Of a DNA stretch of 64,000 nt, positions 53,660 through 60,795 are shown one piece after another. The notes beneath the pieces were generated by a model, which searched no databases, was not told where the DNA came from, and saw only the letters and a list, made by a program, of their open reading frames with translations. Every line of letters begins with the position of its first letter. Position 1 is the first letter of the stretch. The DNA is from a virus: the IMG/VR virus record IMGVR_UViG_3300023176_001394, positions 1-64,000 of that record; one strand, written 5' to 3'. Both the position numbers and the translations under genes were made by a program.

Positions 53660-54302
53660 TTTCTTCAGCTTTGGTCTTGGCTGCTTTCTTCTTAGTAGGG
53701 GCCAGCTCTTCGGCCTGCTCTCTAAGACGTTTTGCTTCTTTAAACAAACGGTCTGCATCACTTCTATACTTAGCGGCTAACTCATCATCAGAAATTACTT
53801 CATTATTGGCTTCTTGTGCCGCTTGAACTACTTCTGCTGGTGCATCTAAGTTATATTCTTCAACTATTAAATCGTTTGTTGCAGTTGCTTCTTTATTAGT
53901 TTTAGGTGTACTACCGTCCGGCTTAAGAGCCAGGTCTTCAACAGAAATACCTTTTTGCTTTGCAATAATAGAATTTAATTCATCTAATGCGATTGTAGTT
54001 TTTGAATCAGGAACCATTTCAACGTCTTTGGTTGCTACTTTAACCATTTTTCCTGTTGTATGAAATCCTGCTAACATATTTCTACCGTCTGGTAACTGAG
54101 TACGGGCCATTGCTTCTGCAAACTCATAAGAAGTTTGACCTGCATCTGACTCTACTGCTTTAATTAATGCATCATGCTCGTCTGCCATTAAGTTCTCAGT
54201 AGTGACAACAATAGCATTTTCTGGTTCACCAGGAACAACTCTATATGCTACAATTACCTTTCTTTGATTCTTTTTCATTCTTCCTACATGTTTTAACGCC
54301 AT
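53652..54302 (-). CDS. Conserved marine-phage protein of unknown function (216 aa)
   Basis: 216 residues. The N-terminus (ALKHVGRMKKNQRKVIVAYR, VVPGEPENAIVVTTENLMAD) followed by DAGQTSYEFAEAMARTQLPD and MLAGFHTTGKMVKV is a pattern I associate with marine T4-like phages. The C-terminal third is helical and charged, ending KKKAAKTKAEESA. It has a good AGGAG site and follows the 80-residue gene by 2 bases. No biochemical role is assigned. Confidence 0.65.
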   Translation of the reverse strand: MALKHVGRMKKNQRKVIVAYRVVPGEPENAIVVTTENLMADEHDALIKAVESDAGQTSYEFAEAMARTQLPDGRNMLAGFHTTGKMVKVATKDVEMVPDSKTTIALDELNSIIAKQKGISVEDLALKPDGSTPKTNKEATATNDLIVEEYNLDAPAEVVQAAQEANNEVISDDELAAKYRSDADRLFKEAKRLREQAEELAPTKKKAAKTKAEESA

Positions 54303-54304
54303 GA

Positions 54305-54547
54305 TTACTCTCCTTTAGCCTCTTCGGGCTTTTGTTGTTGCGCGGCAATAGCATTTAAAAATGCTTCTAACTTAGAATAAGTTGTGCCGATTAATGTCAT
54401 TTCATTAGGTTTGAATGCACCTCTTTGACTTGCAACGTCGATGATTTGTTTTAGTGCATTCAAATCTTGTACAGTTAATTCTGCCGGTTGTGTTTGAGGT
54501 TTTTGTGCCTCAGCAGTACCTTCTGCTTGTTTGTTTTCGTCGCTCAT
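54305..54547 (-). CDS. Small conserved phage protein (80 aa)
   Basis: 80 residues, with a low-complexity N-terminus (SDENKQAEGTAEAQKPQTQP) and a helical body (LTVQDLNALKQIIDVASQRG, AFKPNEMTLIGTTYSKLEAF). I recall similar proteins in marine T4-like phages. AGGAG lies 7 bases upstream of the ATG. A weak late-type box (AGTAAATA) precedes it. Function unknown. Confidence 0.65.
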   Translation of the reverse strand: MSDENKQAEGTAEAQKPQTQPAELTVQDLNALKQIIDVASQRGAFKPNEMTLIGTTYSKLEAFLNAIAAQQQKPEEAKGE

Positions 54548-54576
54548 ATATGTCTCCTTTAAAGTGCGTACTTTAC

Positions 54577-54584
54577 TATTTACT
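54577..54584 (-). promoter_or_regulatory. Possible late promoter box, one mismatch (AGTAAATA)
   Basis: On the minus strand AGTAAATA differs from NATAAATA at one position and overlaps the end of the upstream gene, about 30 bases before the ATG at 54547. Tentative. Confidence 0.3.
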
Positions 54585-54873
54585 TGTATTTTAAATGAGG
54601 GCAGGCTAAAGTGAAAAAGGATAATTCTTTAGGATTTTCAAAAGCAATTTTAATATTCTTAGCGAATTGGTTTTCGCTATTAAGATTTGTAATTTTGCCT
54701 ACATAATATCTACCCTTAAGGTTCTTTTCTATCCATTTAATAATAGTGCCTTCTAGATTGTATGTATTCATATCAATATGAACACTTTCGAAATACGGCG
54801 GCGCCAAATTCACTCTTCGAATGCCGTAAAAATTTAATGGATTTGGTTGTGCAATTTTAGGCTGCCGCGTCAT
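54580..54873 (-). CDS. Small conserved-type phage protein (97 aa)
   Basis: 97 residues from an internal ATG at 54873; a start at 54915 would overlap the VWA protein gene by 59 bases instead of 17. The sequence contains GIRRVNLAPPYFESVHIDMN, KWIEKNLKGRYYVGK and NPKELSFFTLACPHLKYK, which resemble proteins seen near VWA-type genes in marine phages. No catalytic residue is recognisable. Start choice is moderately uncertain. Confidence 0.55.
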   Translation of the reverse strand: MTRQPKIAQPNPLNFYGIRRVNLAPPYFESVHIDMNTYNLEGTIIKWIEKNLKGRYYVGKITNLNSENQFAKNIKIAFENPKELSFFTLACPHLKYK

Positions 54874-56185
54874 AGTGTGTTGTTGTTCCGAATGGTGCTT
54901 GTAAATTTTTATCATGATGACTGTGAATTAAAAATACTGTATCACAGTAGTCTTCTTCGCCCCAGCTATCCCAAGCATAACCGTCTGTGAACATAATAAA
55001 CTTTTTAGGCTGAATGTCGTTCTCACGCATATAACGCCAATTAGCCATAAAATCAGTGCCACCGCCGCCGGCTACTTCGTATTCTGTAATCTCTCTACCG
55101 TCATCAGCAGTGAAATCATCTTCATTGTACACTTCTGTGTCAAAACACCATATTTTAATTTTATAGTCTTTGAATTGATCCATGATGCCTTTAACTTCGC
55201 CTAAGAAGTCAGCGGCTTGTACATTACCTATTGAACCGCTCATATCAATACCTAGGGCAATATCAATACTCTCGTCAAACATTTGCCCTGGTAGAATTGC
55301 ATTAGTGTGCCATGCTTTACGTGATGGACGGCTGAATGTAAAGTCTGCTTTAATAGTACTCTGAATAGTTTGACGGATAATTTCTCGCCAATTCATTTTA
55401 GGTTCTGTAATTTGTTTAATAATACGTTGCACACCTGCAGGAACATTACCAGCGCCAGCAGTTTGTGCCGCACTCAACATACTTTCTTTTATTTCGTCTT
55501 TGATTTTCTTAAGTTCTTCTTTAGAGTATTTTGCAGGCTTTTTACTTACTTTATTACCTTTAGAGTCTTCACCTTGTTCGCCTTCTTGAGATTCGCCAGT
55601 TCCTTCTGCGTCTAAATGTTCGTCTAGCATTTCGCCTTCGTTGTCTAGCTCAGAAAGAAGTTGTTCTAGTTCTTTACCACGCTCTTTTGCTTCTTCGAAC
55701 AGTTTATCGTAAATTTCTTCTGAAGTAAATTCTTCATATTGAAAATCTTGAAAACAATCAACTATACTAGGTTTTTCGCCAATACGATCACGTACAAGTG
55801 TATTGTTAACTTTGTAATCGGCGGCAATATTAAAAAGTACTGGATGACGATCACCTCTACGTTCTAAGTGATCAAATACCATATGTAGAATTTCGTGTGC
55901 AATAACAAATTCAATTTCTTTGTTATTCATTGCATTAAAGAATTGTGTATTATAGTATAAATTACGACCATCTACTGCGGCAGTAGGCAACCAATCATCG
56001 GCCGCTAAAATTTGTAGACGTGTTGCCATATTACCAAAAAAGGGATGTCTAAGAAGTAATCCTACTCGTGCAACTACAATGCGGTCATATACTTCAACAC
56101 GCATTTCTTCTAATTGTTCGGGTGTAATGTTTGGATCAGGTGCCCAATTTTTTAGTTTACTTGCGGTATCTTTTGCAGTTGCCAT
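54857..56185 (-). CDS. Metallopeptidase-like/VWA-domain protein
   Basis: 442 residues. A zinc-binding HExxH motif is at residues 97-101 (VIAHEILHMVFDH). After a charged, Gln/Glu-rich linker (about 170-240) comes a VWA-like domain whose metal-ion-dependent adhesion site begins DMSGS at 314-318 (LGIDMSGSIGNVQAADFLGE). This DUF2201-type architecture is known beside MoxR-type ATPases. The neighbour upstream is such an ATPase, so the pair probably act together as a phage chaperone or remodelling complex. A sigma70-type promoter precedes it and GAGGGA is the ribosome site. Confidence 0.78.
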   Translation of the reverse strand: MATAKDTASKLKNWAPDPNITPEQLEEMRVEVYDRIVVARVGLLLRHPFFGNMATRLQILAADDWLPTAAVDGRNLYYNTQFFNAMNNKEIEFVIAHEILHMVFDHLERRGDRHPVLFNIAADYKVNNTLVRDRIGEKPSIVDCFQDFQYEEFTSEEIYDKLFEEAKERGKELEQLLSELDNEGEMLDEHLDAEGTGESQEGEQGEDSKGNKVSKKPAKYSKEELKKIKDEIKESMLSAAQTAGAGNVPAGVQRIIKQITEPKMNWREIIRQTIQSTIKADFTFSRPSRKAWHTNAILPGQMFDESIDIALGIDMSGSIGNVQAADFLGEVKGIMDQFKDYKIKIWCFDTEVYNEDDFTADDGREITEYEVAGGGGTDFMANWRYMRENDIQPKKFIMFTDGYAWDSWGEEDYCDTVFLIHSHHDKNLQAPFGTTTHYDAAA

Positions 56186-56217
56186 TGCTTCCCTCTATTT
56201 TTTAAGTTTACATCTAT

Positions 56218-56246
56218 ATTATAACTATATTTACATAGTTTGTCAA
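56218..56246 (-). promoter_or_regulatory. Consensus sigma70-type promoter for the VWA gene
   Basis: On the minus strand TTGACA (56241-56246) and TATAAT (56218-56223) are 17 bases apart, both perfect. An inverted repeat AACTAT/ATAGTT lies in the spacer (56223-56228 and 56235-56240), a possible operator. Confidence 0.8.
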
Positions 56247-56254
56247 GAGAAAAT

Positions 56255-56275
56255 GGACGTTTTGAAGGGACGTCC
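56255..56275 (-). terminator. Possible terminator hairpin after the MoxR-type gene
   Basis: A 6-base inverted repeat GGACGT/ACGTCC with a 9-base loop follows the stop of the upstream AAA+ gene by about 14 bases on the minus strand and is followed by ATTTTCTC. The stem is short, so activity is uncertain. Confidence 0.3.
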
Positions 56276-56288
56276 GAACCCTCGCATT

Positions 56289-57374
56289 TTATGCGTTTTG
56301 AGCGGCTTTGATGTAATGTCCAAAGCGTTCATGGAATTCATCAAAGCACTCAATTTCATCAGGATCAATTGGAAGTGAATATTGTGTAATAGCAAGTTTA
56401 ATACCCATTACAACAAGTTCAGTTTCGAAATTGTCCATTGCAAAGCGTAAGAAATTATTCACTTTATCGTCAAATTTCTTATCACCTTTTTCTTCGGCAT
56501 CCTTTAGTTCGTAACAAAGTGAGACTGTTAAGGAATACATAGCACTGATTTCTTTAGTCTTCAGCTCTTTTACTTTACCATCTAGGATGTCTGTTGGGTT
56601 AGGCATATTTGCCGCACTTTTACGGTGTGCCATAAATTTTACTGCAAGACCTTCGCCAACTGCACCACTTACCAAATCAGTAGTAGTGTTTTCGTCTAAG
56701 TCATCTTCTAGTAGTTCTGATACAAACGACCATGAACGAGGTGTTGCAAAAGAACGTGAAGGTGATTTAGGATCGAAATCGTATAAATCTTTTTTACTAA
56801 ATGTGATATAACCAACAACATCTTTGTGTTGATCATTATCAACTGCCCACTGGAACCAGTCATCAAATGATACTGCAAGTTCTAAGTGAATAAAACGGTT
56901 ACTTAACGGAGCAGGCATTCTGTAAGTAACACCTTTATCTGCTTCGCGGTTACCTGCCGCAACAATAACTACATTGTCTGGTAGTTTGTATTGTCCTACA
57001 CGACGATTAAGAATAAGTTGATAAGCCGCCGCTTGTACTGCCGGAGCCGCAGAATTCATTTCGTCAAAGAATAAAACAATATTGTCGTATTGTTTAGCAA
57101 ACTCTTCGTCTGGAAGTTCTGCAGGAGGTGCCCATGCCATTACATTATCATTTGCCGCATAATACGGAATACCTTTAATGTCTGTAGGATCCCATAGCGA
57201 AAGACGAACGTCGATCAAATGTGAATTTGGCAGACTATCTGTAACCTGAGCTACAATATCAGACTTACCAATACCTGGAGGTCCCCAAAGAAAGATTGGG
57301 CGTTTCTTTGTTAGCGCATGTTTGATTGATGCCTTTGCGCTATTAGGCGTTACAGTGCGTGTTACAGTTTCCAT
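56289..57374 (-). CDS. MoxR-type AAA+ ATPase
   Basis: 361 residues. Walker A is GPPGIGKS at 31-38; Walker B is LFFDE at 101-105, followed by MNSAAPAVQAAAYQLILNRR. Sensor-1 Asn142 is in VVIVAAGNRE and an Arg in APLSNRFIHLEL (about 160) can act as arginine finger or sensor. These features fit MoxR/RavA-type chaperone ATPases, which work with VWA proteins. The following gene encodes one. Phages carry this pair with unknown target. Its own promoter is at 57423-57450; GAGGG is the ribosome site. Confidence 0.85.
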   Translation of the reverse strand: METVTRTVTPNSAKASIKHALTKKRPIFLWGPPGIGKSDIVAQVTDSLPNSHLIDVRLSLWDPTDIKGIPYYAANDNVMAWAPPAELPDEEFAKQYDNIVLFFDEMNSAAPAVQAAAYQLILNRRVGQYKLPDNVVIVAAGNREADKGVTYRMPAPLSNRFIHLELAVSFDDWFQWAVDNDQHKDVVGYITFSKKDLYDFDPKSPSRSFATPRSWSFVSELLEDDLDENTTTDLVSGAVGEGLAVKFMAHRKSAANMPNPTDILDGKVKELKTKEISAMYSLTVSLCYELKDAEEKGDKKFDDKVNNFLRFAMDNFETELVVMGIKLAITQYSLPIDPDEIECFDEFHERFGHYIKAAQNA

Positions 57375-57411
57375 AGTGTATTCCCTCTTGTGAATCAGTG
57401 CTTAATTTCTA

Positions 57412-57425
57412 ACTATATATATAGT
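57412..57425. repeat. 14-base palindrome at the -10 region
   Basis: ACTATATATATAGT is its own reverse complement and overlaps the -10 box of the promoter at 57423-57450. The ends ACTAT/ATAGT recur in the spacer of the promoter at 56218-56246. It could be an operator; a simple AT-rich coincidence is not excluded. Confidence 0.45.
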
Positions 57426-57450
57426 ATACACTCTACACGCTAAATGTCAA
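57423..57450 (-). promoter_or_regulatory. Sigma70-type promoter for the MoxR-type gene
   Basis: On the minus strand TTGACA (57445-57450) and TATACT (57423-57428) are 16 bases apart with GTG directly before the -10 box. The leader to the ATG at 57374 is about 42 bases. Confidence 0.75.
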
Positions 57451-57469
57451 GTACTTTTTTACCGAAAAT

Positions 57470-57856
57470 TTAACTTTTTTCTTGGCGTTTCATTGCCTTT
57501 GTTAACCCGTATTTGCGAATATCTCCCGAGAAAAGATGTAGTTCAATTGCCTTCTTTTCATCTGTTACAGTAATACTTCTTCTCCCCATATAATAAGGAC
57601 ATGTTATAAATTTATCAAGGAAAATAATTGTTTGAGTTGTAAGTTCAAAATCTTTGGGATAAGGTACATCATAGGTTGTTAAATTTATTTCTTCAGTTAT
57701 GAATCGCAAGCCTTCGTCTGTTAACCGCAATCCACCAGAATCTTTAGTCCTAGTGTTTTGCCACCATTGGGGAAGATATTCTTTTAAACTTGCTTCTGAT
57801 ATTGCTTTGTTGGCTTGTTTTAAAAAAACCTTTGTATAAACTTCTTTCCAGTTCAT
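57470..57856 (-). CDS. Conserved marine-phage protein (128 aa)
   Basis: 128 residues. LKEYLPQWWQNTRTKDSGGL, LRLTDEGLRFITEEIN and ELTTQTIIFLDKFITCPYYM, with HLFSGDIRKYGLTKAM near the end, is a signature I recall in marine T4-like phage genomes. No catalytic site is evident. Start ATG overlaps the upstream stop by one base (TAATG). The gene ends about 20 bases before the promoter of the MoxR-type gene. Confidence 0.65.
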   Translation of the reverse strand: MNWKEVYTKVFLKQANKAISEASLKEYLPQWWQNTRTKDSGGLRLTDEGLRFITEEINLTTYDVPYPKDFELTTQTIIFLDKFITCPYYMGRRSITVTDEKKAIELHLFSGDIRKYGLTKAMKRQEKS

Positions 57857-58146
57857 TAGTCAAGTGAAACCTTCTCTCCCTGGGTAAGTTTTACAACCGA
57901 GAAGTCTTGACAATTAAATAAGTCATTAAGTTTTTTTGCTAAATTGACAGCATGCCCCGGATTGCTAAAACTAACCTTTTTATACTTAGGCCCCGGATAG
58001 TTAGTTAGCATATTTGCTGACTTTAGATTAAAAGGAGCATCATTATAAAACACAGCCCAAATGGCTTCTGCTTTTAATATTTGCTCACTTTTATAAGTCT
58101 TTTTATCGACGTGTTCGATTATCACGTCTGGTTTTGGTCTGCTCAT
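57856..58146 (-). CDS. Conserved marine-phage protein (96 aa) with hairpin leader
   Basis: 96 residues. AIWAVFYNDAPFNLKSANML, NYPGPKYKKVSFSNPGHAVN and a LAKKLNDLF helix occur in related marine phages, as far as I recall. The protein role is unknown. Its leader is remarkable: a late box lies at 58177-58184 and a 10-base perfect inverted repeat at 58145-58177 brackets the ribosome site AAGGA. Read-through RNA can fold it, whereas late RNA starting near 58171 cannot. The stop overlaps the next start (TAATG). Confidence 0.68.
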   Translation of the reverse strand: MSRPKPDVIIEHVDKKTYKSEQILKAEAIWAVFYNDAPFNLKSANMLTNYPGPKYKKVSFSNPGHAVNLAKKLNDLFNCQDFSVVKLTQGEKVSLD

Positions 58147-58177
58147 ATGCGTATCGTCCTTAATTATATACGCATAT
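58145..58177 (-). repeat. 10-bp inverted repeat around the ribosome-binding site
   Basis: ATATGCGTAT (58145-58154) and ATACGCATAT (58168-58177) pair perfectly with a 13-base loop (58155-58167) that contains AAGGA on the minus strand. The start codon at 58146-58144 is partly in the stem. The distal arm overlaps the late promoter box, so only transcripts from upstream contain both arms. Confidence 0.78.
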
Positions 58178-58184
58178 ATTTATC
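58177..58184 (-). promoter_or_regulatory. T4-type late promoter box GATAAATA
   Basis: GATAAATA on the minus strand is about 30 bases upstream of the ATG at 58146. The expected start site is near 58171, inside the distal arm of the adjacent hairpin. Confidence 0.68.
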
Positions 58185-58208
58185 TCTTTTTGAAGTTATC
58201 TACGTAGT

Positions 58209-58454
58209 TTACTTCCAGCCAGAACCGCCATCTAAACGCACTTCTAGCACTTCGTCTTCGGTTTTACTTTTAGAAATAAGTAATTCTTCAAGATTACCAT
58301 TCAATCTTGTCATTACTTCTCCTAATGTAAAAGCAAGACGTTTTGCCGTATCTAAAGGAAGTTTAACTTCCTTTGCATTACTAGCATCGGCACTTTTAAC
58401 TTGTTGAATGAATTGTTGTACAGGAATTGTATTTAACGGCTCACTTGCTGACAC
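58209..58454 (-). CDS. Small conserved phage protein (81 aa)
   Basis: 81 residues from a GTG start at 58454 with GGAG upstream; the start overlaps the upstream gene by 14 bases. LPLDTAKRLAFTLGEVMTRL and LEELLISKSK form helices; the C-terminus is LEVRLDGGSGWK. I recall related small proteins in marine T4-like phages. No function known. Confidence 0.6.
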   Translation of the reverse strand: MSASEPLNTIPVQQFIQQVKSADASNAKEVKLPLDTAKRLAFTLGEVMTRLNGNLEELLISKSKTEDEVLEVRLDGGSGWK

Positions 58455-58908
58455 GACTTAACTCCGTTCTCATTTCAATATCTGTTTTGAAAGGACCTCT
58501 GTATTCGTAACGTTCTAGTGTAAGTAGTTTTGGACAAAAACTTTTCACCCAACCTTTTTCAAATCGTATTGTATAATATCCTGCCGCATACAGACTCTTT
58601 GACTTTGTACTCTTTGTAAACAATGGTAATTTTCGTCTAACATCATACATTGGGTTGTACGGCATAGAACTTGTTGGGAATCCATGTACTTCTTTTACAA
58701 AAGTCTCTTTAATATCTAACTTCTGCCAAGATAAGTCATTTCCTAATTTCTTCTTTAATTGTTTTTCTGAATTAAACATTCTTGTACCTGAAGAATCACT
58801 AAGCATATAAGAATCGTCGGCAATGCTTATTGTGCCCATATTTTCGCCATTTTGTTGTAAAATCCAAAATTTATCTTTAAGTATTTCTTTTGCGTTAAAT
58901 TTACTCAT
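58441..58908 (-). CDS. Conserved marine-phage protein (155 aa)
   Basis: 155 residues. KFWILQQNGENMGTISIADD, VHGFPTSSMPYNPMYDVRRK, LPLFTKSTKSKSLYAAGYYT and FEKGWVKSFCPKLLTLERY form a recognisable marine T4-like phage signature. AGGAG lies within the 3' end of the RNase H gene, whose stop is 2 bases before the ATG. Function unknown; association with the nuclease gene suggests a DNA-related role. Confidence 0.66.
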   Translation of the reverse strand: MSKFNAKEILKDKFWILQQNGENMGTISIADDSYMLSDSSGTRMFNSEKQLKKKLGNDLSWQKLDIKETFVKEVHGFPTSSMPYNPMYDVRRKLPLFTKSTKSKSLYAAGYYTIRFEKGWVKSFCPKLLTLERYEYRGPFKTDIEMRTELSRVSK

Positions 58909-58909
58909 G

Positions 58910-59899
58910 TTATGCTCCTAAAGGATATTTTGCTTGTAACGGTTCAGAATAACTAGCGGCCTGATCAGCAATTCGTTGCATGTCCCACTTTGCACAGAAC
59001 TTCATTAATCTCATACCAACTTGTGTGATTTGTTTAGGTTCAACCTCTTTGACCGTACTATTAATTATCTCTCGTATATCTGCAGGCTGTGCAGATAAGT
59101 CACATAATGTAACATTACGATTGTAATCATCTAGTACACGATGTTCATCTCCATTATGATCTACCCAACGCTGTAACATCATGTTATTCCAGTTGTAACC
59201 TTTTGTATCTTTGTCTGCAAAGGCTTCAATAAGGCCAACTTTATTCTTTGTACCTTTCTTGCGTACACCCGGATATGCACTAAAAACGTTATCGCTAGTG
59301 TCGCCACGCATACATTTTTCAAACAACATAAATGCAGGATCGGGTGCAGGCTTAGGCTCTCCTGTTTTCTTATCAATCACAGGCTTGCCTTTGTCGTCAA
59401 AGTAACCTTCGTGTGTAATAGTTGTATTGCTAACACCGTTGTACTGTTTTACATTAGGTGCAATTAGTTGTGCAAAGTCACCGTCAGTTGAAATAATAAC
59501 ATGATTATCGTTAGGATGATTTTGTATCCAGCCTGCAATCAAATCATCTGCTTCTAGTTGCGGATGACGCATCATTGTACAGTTAGTCTTTGTGCCTATA
59601 AAGTCTTTAAACTCGTCAAAGATCTCCCAAAACAACTGATCTTCTTCTTGTTGTGCAGGGGTCATTGCATCACGTGTTTCTTGACGGTTACGCTTGTAAG
59701 GCTCGTAGTAATCTTTACGCCAGCTACGTCCTTCCAAACAGAACACAACATGATCTGCATCAAAGTCATTCCAAGCCTTTTTAACACTATTAAGTGTAAT
59801 GTGTAGTGCCATACCAACTTTAGTATCTAAGTCACCACGTACAACGTGTCGTGCTCTAAAGAAAGTATTTGCAGTATCAACTAGTACATAAGTTGCCAT
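58910..59899 (-). CDS. rnh: T4-type RNase H / 5'-3' exonuclease (FEN-like)
   Basis: 329 residues. The FEN-type acidic sites are clear: Asp8 in YVLVDTANTFF, EADD at 116-119, STDGD at 137-141 and the RGDTSDN motif at 198-204, followed by GVRKKGTKNK, which fits the helix-hairpin-helix region. T4 RNase H removes RNA primers and 5' flaps during lagging-strand synthesis. AGGA lies 6 bases before the ATG. The gene overlaps the DNA glycosylase gene by 23 bases. Confidence 0.85.
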   Translation of the reverse strand: MATYVLVDTANTFFRARHVVRGDLDTKVGMALHITLNSVKKAWNDFDADHVVFCLEGRSWRKDYYEPYKRNRQETRDAMTPAQQEEDQLFWEIFDEFKDFIGTKTNCTMMRHPQLEADDLIAGWIQNHPNDNHVIISTDGDFAQLIAPNVKQYNGVSNTTITHEGYFDDKGKPVIDKKTGEPKPAPDPAFMLFEKCMRGDTSDNVFSAYPGVRKKGTKNKVGLIEAFADKDTKGYNWNNMMLQRWVDHNGDEHRVLDDYNRNVTLCDLSAQPADIREIINSTVKEVEPKQITQVGMRLMKFCAKWDMQRIADQAASYSEPLQAKYPLGA

Positions 59900-60287
59900 T
59901 TAGTTCCTCGTCTATATAACGTTTCAATTCATGGTCTCCAACATCTTCAGGTATCTCATTCTTGTAAAACAATCGATAACTGTCACTGCCGTATTTTCCA
60001 ATTCCATATAACATAGTAGCATCATTTCCGTCCCATGTCAAGTAGTCTTCGCTCATTTTACGTAAACGCTTTTCACGTACATTAACCATTCCTAATGGCT
60101 GTATAACACGTTTTATTGCTTCTGGAGTTGTATTAAGTAGTTGTATAGGTGTAGGACAGAGTACAAAAAGAGCTGGAAGAACACGCTTAACTTGCTTTCG
60201 ATTAGTTTGATTTAAGCAGATAACACCAACCATATGTTGCCAAACTGTAGACACTTGCTGTTGCACCATTAAATCGTCACGCATCAT
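59877..60287 (-). CDS. MBD4-like HhH-GPD DNA glycosylase
   Basis: 136 residues. LNQTNRKQVKRVLPALF, then TPEAIKRVIQPLGMVN, REKRLRKMSEDYLTW and GIGKYGSDSYRLF match the catalytic domain of the MBD4/TDG-like helix-hairpin-helix family in which the Asp of GxDSYRIF (Asp102 here) is the catalytic residue. MBD4 removes T or U opposite G. No [4Fe-4S] cysteines are visible, also as in MBD4. Start overlaps the upstream stop (ATGA); it overlaps the RNase H gene, indicating DNA repair or modified-base handling. Confidence 0.75.
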   Translation of the reverse strand: MMRDDLMVQQQVSTVWQHMVGVICLNQTNRKQVKRVLPALFVLCPTPIQLLNTTPEAIKRVIQPLGMVNVREKRLRKMSEDYLTWDGNDATMLYGIGKYGSDSYRLFYKNEIPEDVGDHELKRYIDEELNGNLCTS

Positions 60288-60679
60288 GATACTGAACTTC
60301 TTCCCTTATCCATAGGTACTACATTAATGTATCCCATTTCTCTATCAACACTTTGTCCGTCTTCTTCAAGCATTTGTATTACAATAGTTCTGAACCAGGC
60401 ATCAACAATTTGTTCATTAGTTTCGCCTTTATAGCCTGCGTCTAATAGTTGCTCTATAAACTCGTTATTCCAATCAAGTTCAAAGAATCCGTTTTTTATA
60501 TTATCTTTGTTAACTTGTGTATCTAATACAGCAACCCAAGGTTCTCCTGCTTTAGTAGCCGCTTGTTTTTCTGCTTCAAGAGCTTCTCGACGAATTTCTT
60601 CTTGTGTCTTTTCTTTTACAGGCTCATCAATCTTAGATTTAATACCTGCATCTCTTACTAGTTTACTCCACCATCCCAT
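60284..60679 (-). CDS. Conserved marine-phage protein (131 aa)
   Basis: 131 residues. WWSKLVRDAGIKSKIDEPVK, then a Lys/Glu helix, AGEPWVAVLDTQVNKDNIKN, FFELDWNNEFIEQLLDAGY and GYINVVPMDKGR look like a marine T4-like phage core protein. AGGAG is 10 bases upstream. Its ATG overlaps the upstream stop (TAATG). No enzymatic motif. Confidence 0.66.
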   Translation of the reverse strand: MGWWSKLVRDAGIKSKIDEPVKEKTQEEIRREALEAEKQAATKAGEPWVAVLDTQVNKDNIKNGFFELDWNNEFIEQLLDAGYKGETNEQIVDAWFRTIVIQMLEEDGQSVDREMGYINVVPMDKGRSSVS

Positions 60680-60795
60680 TACATGTGTCTCCTTACTCTT
60701 TGTACAAAAGCATCATCAACATTGACTTTTGCTTTTGACTGTTGTTCTTTTTCAAATTCGTCTGGGTCAAATGCATTCTCAAGTCCCCCACGCAT
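60679..60795 (-). CDS. Very small protein overlapping queE end (38 aa)
   Basis: About 38 residues (MRGGLENAFDPDEFEKEQQS, then KAKVNVDDAFVQRVRRHM). It starts 17 bases inside the end of queE and its stop overlaps the next start. The C-terminal DDAFVQRVRRHM is a pattern I recall from small marine-phage proteins. The start is uncertain since no good ribosome site stands at a proper distance. The longer frame upstream runs antiphase inside queE and is not coding. Confidence 0.5.
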   Translation of the reverse strand: MRGGLENAFDPDEFEKEQQSKAKVNVDDAFVQRVRRHM

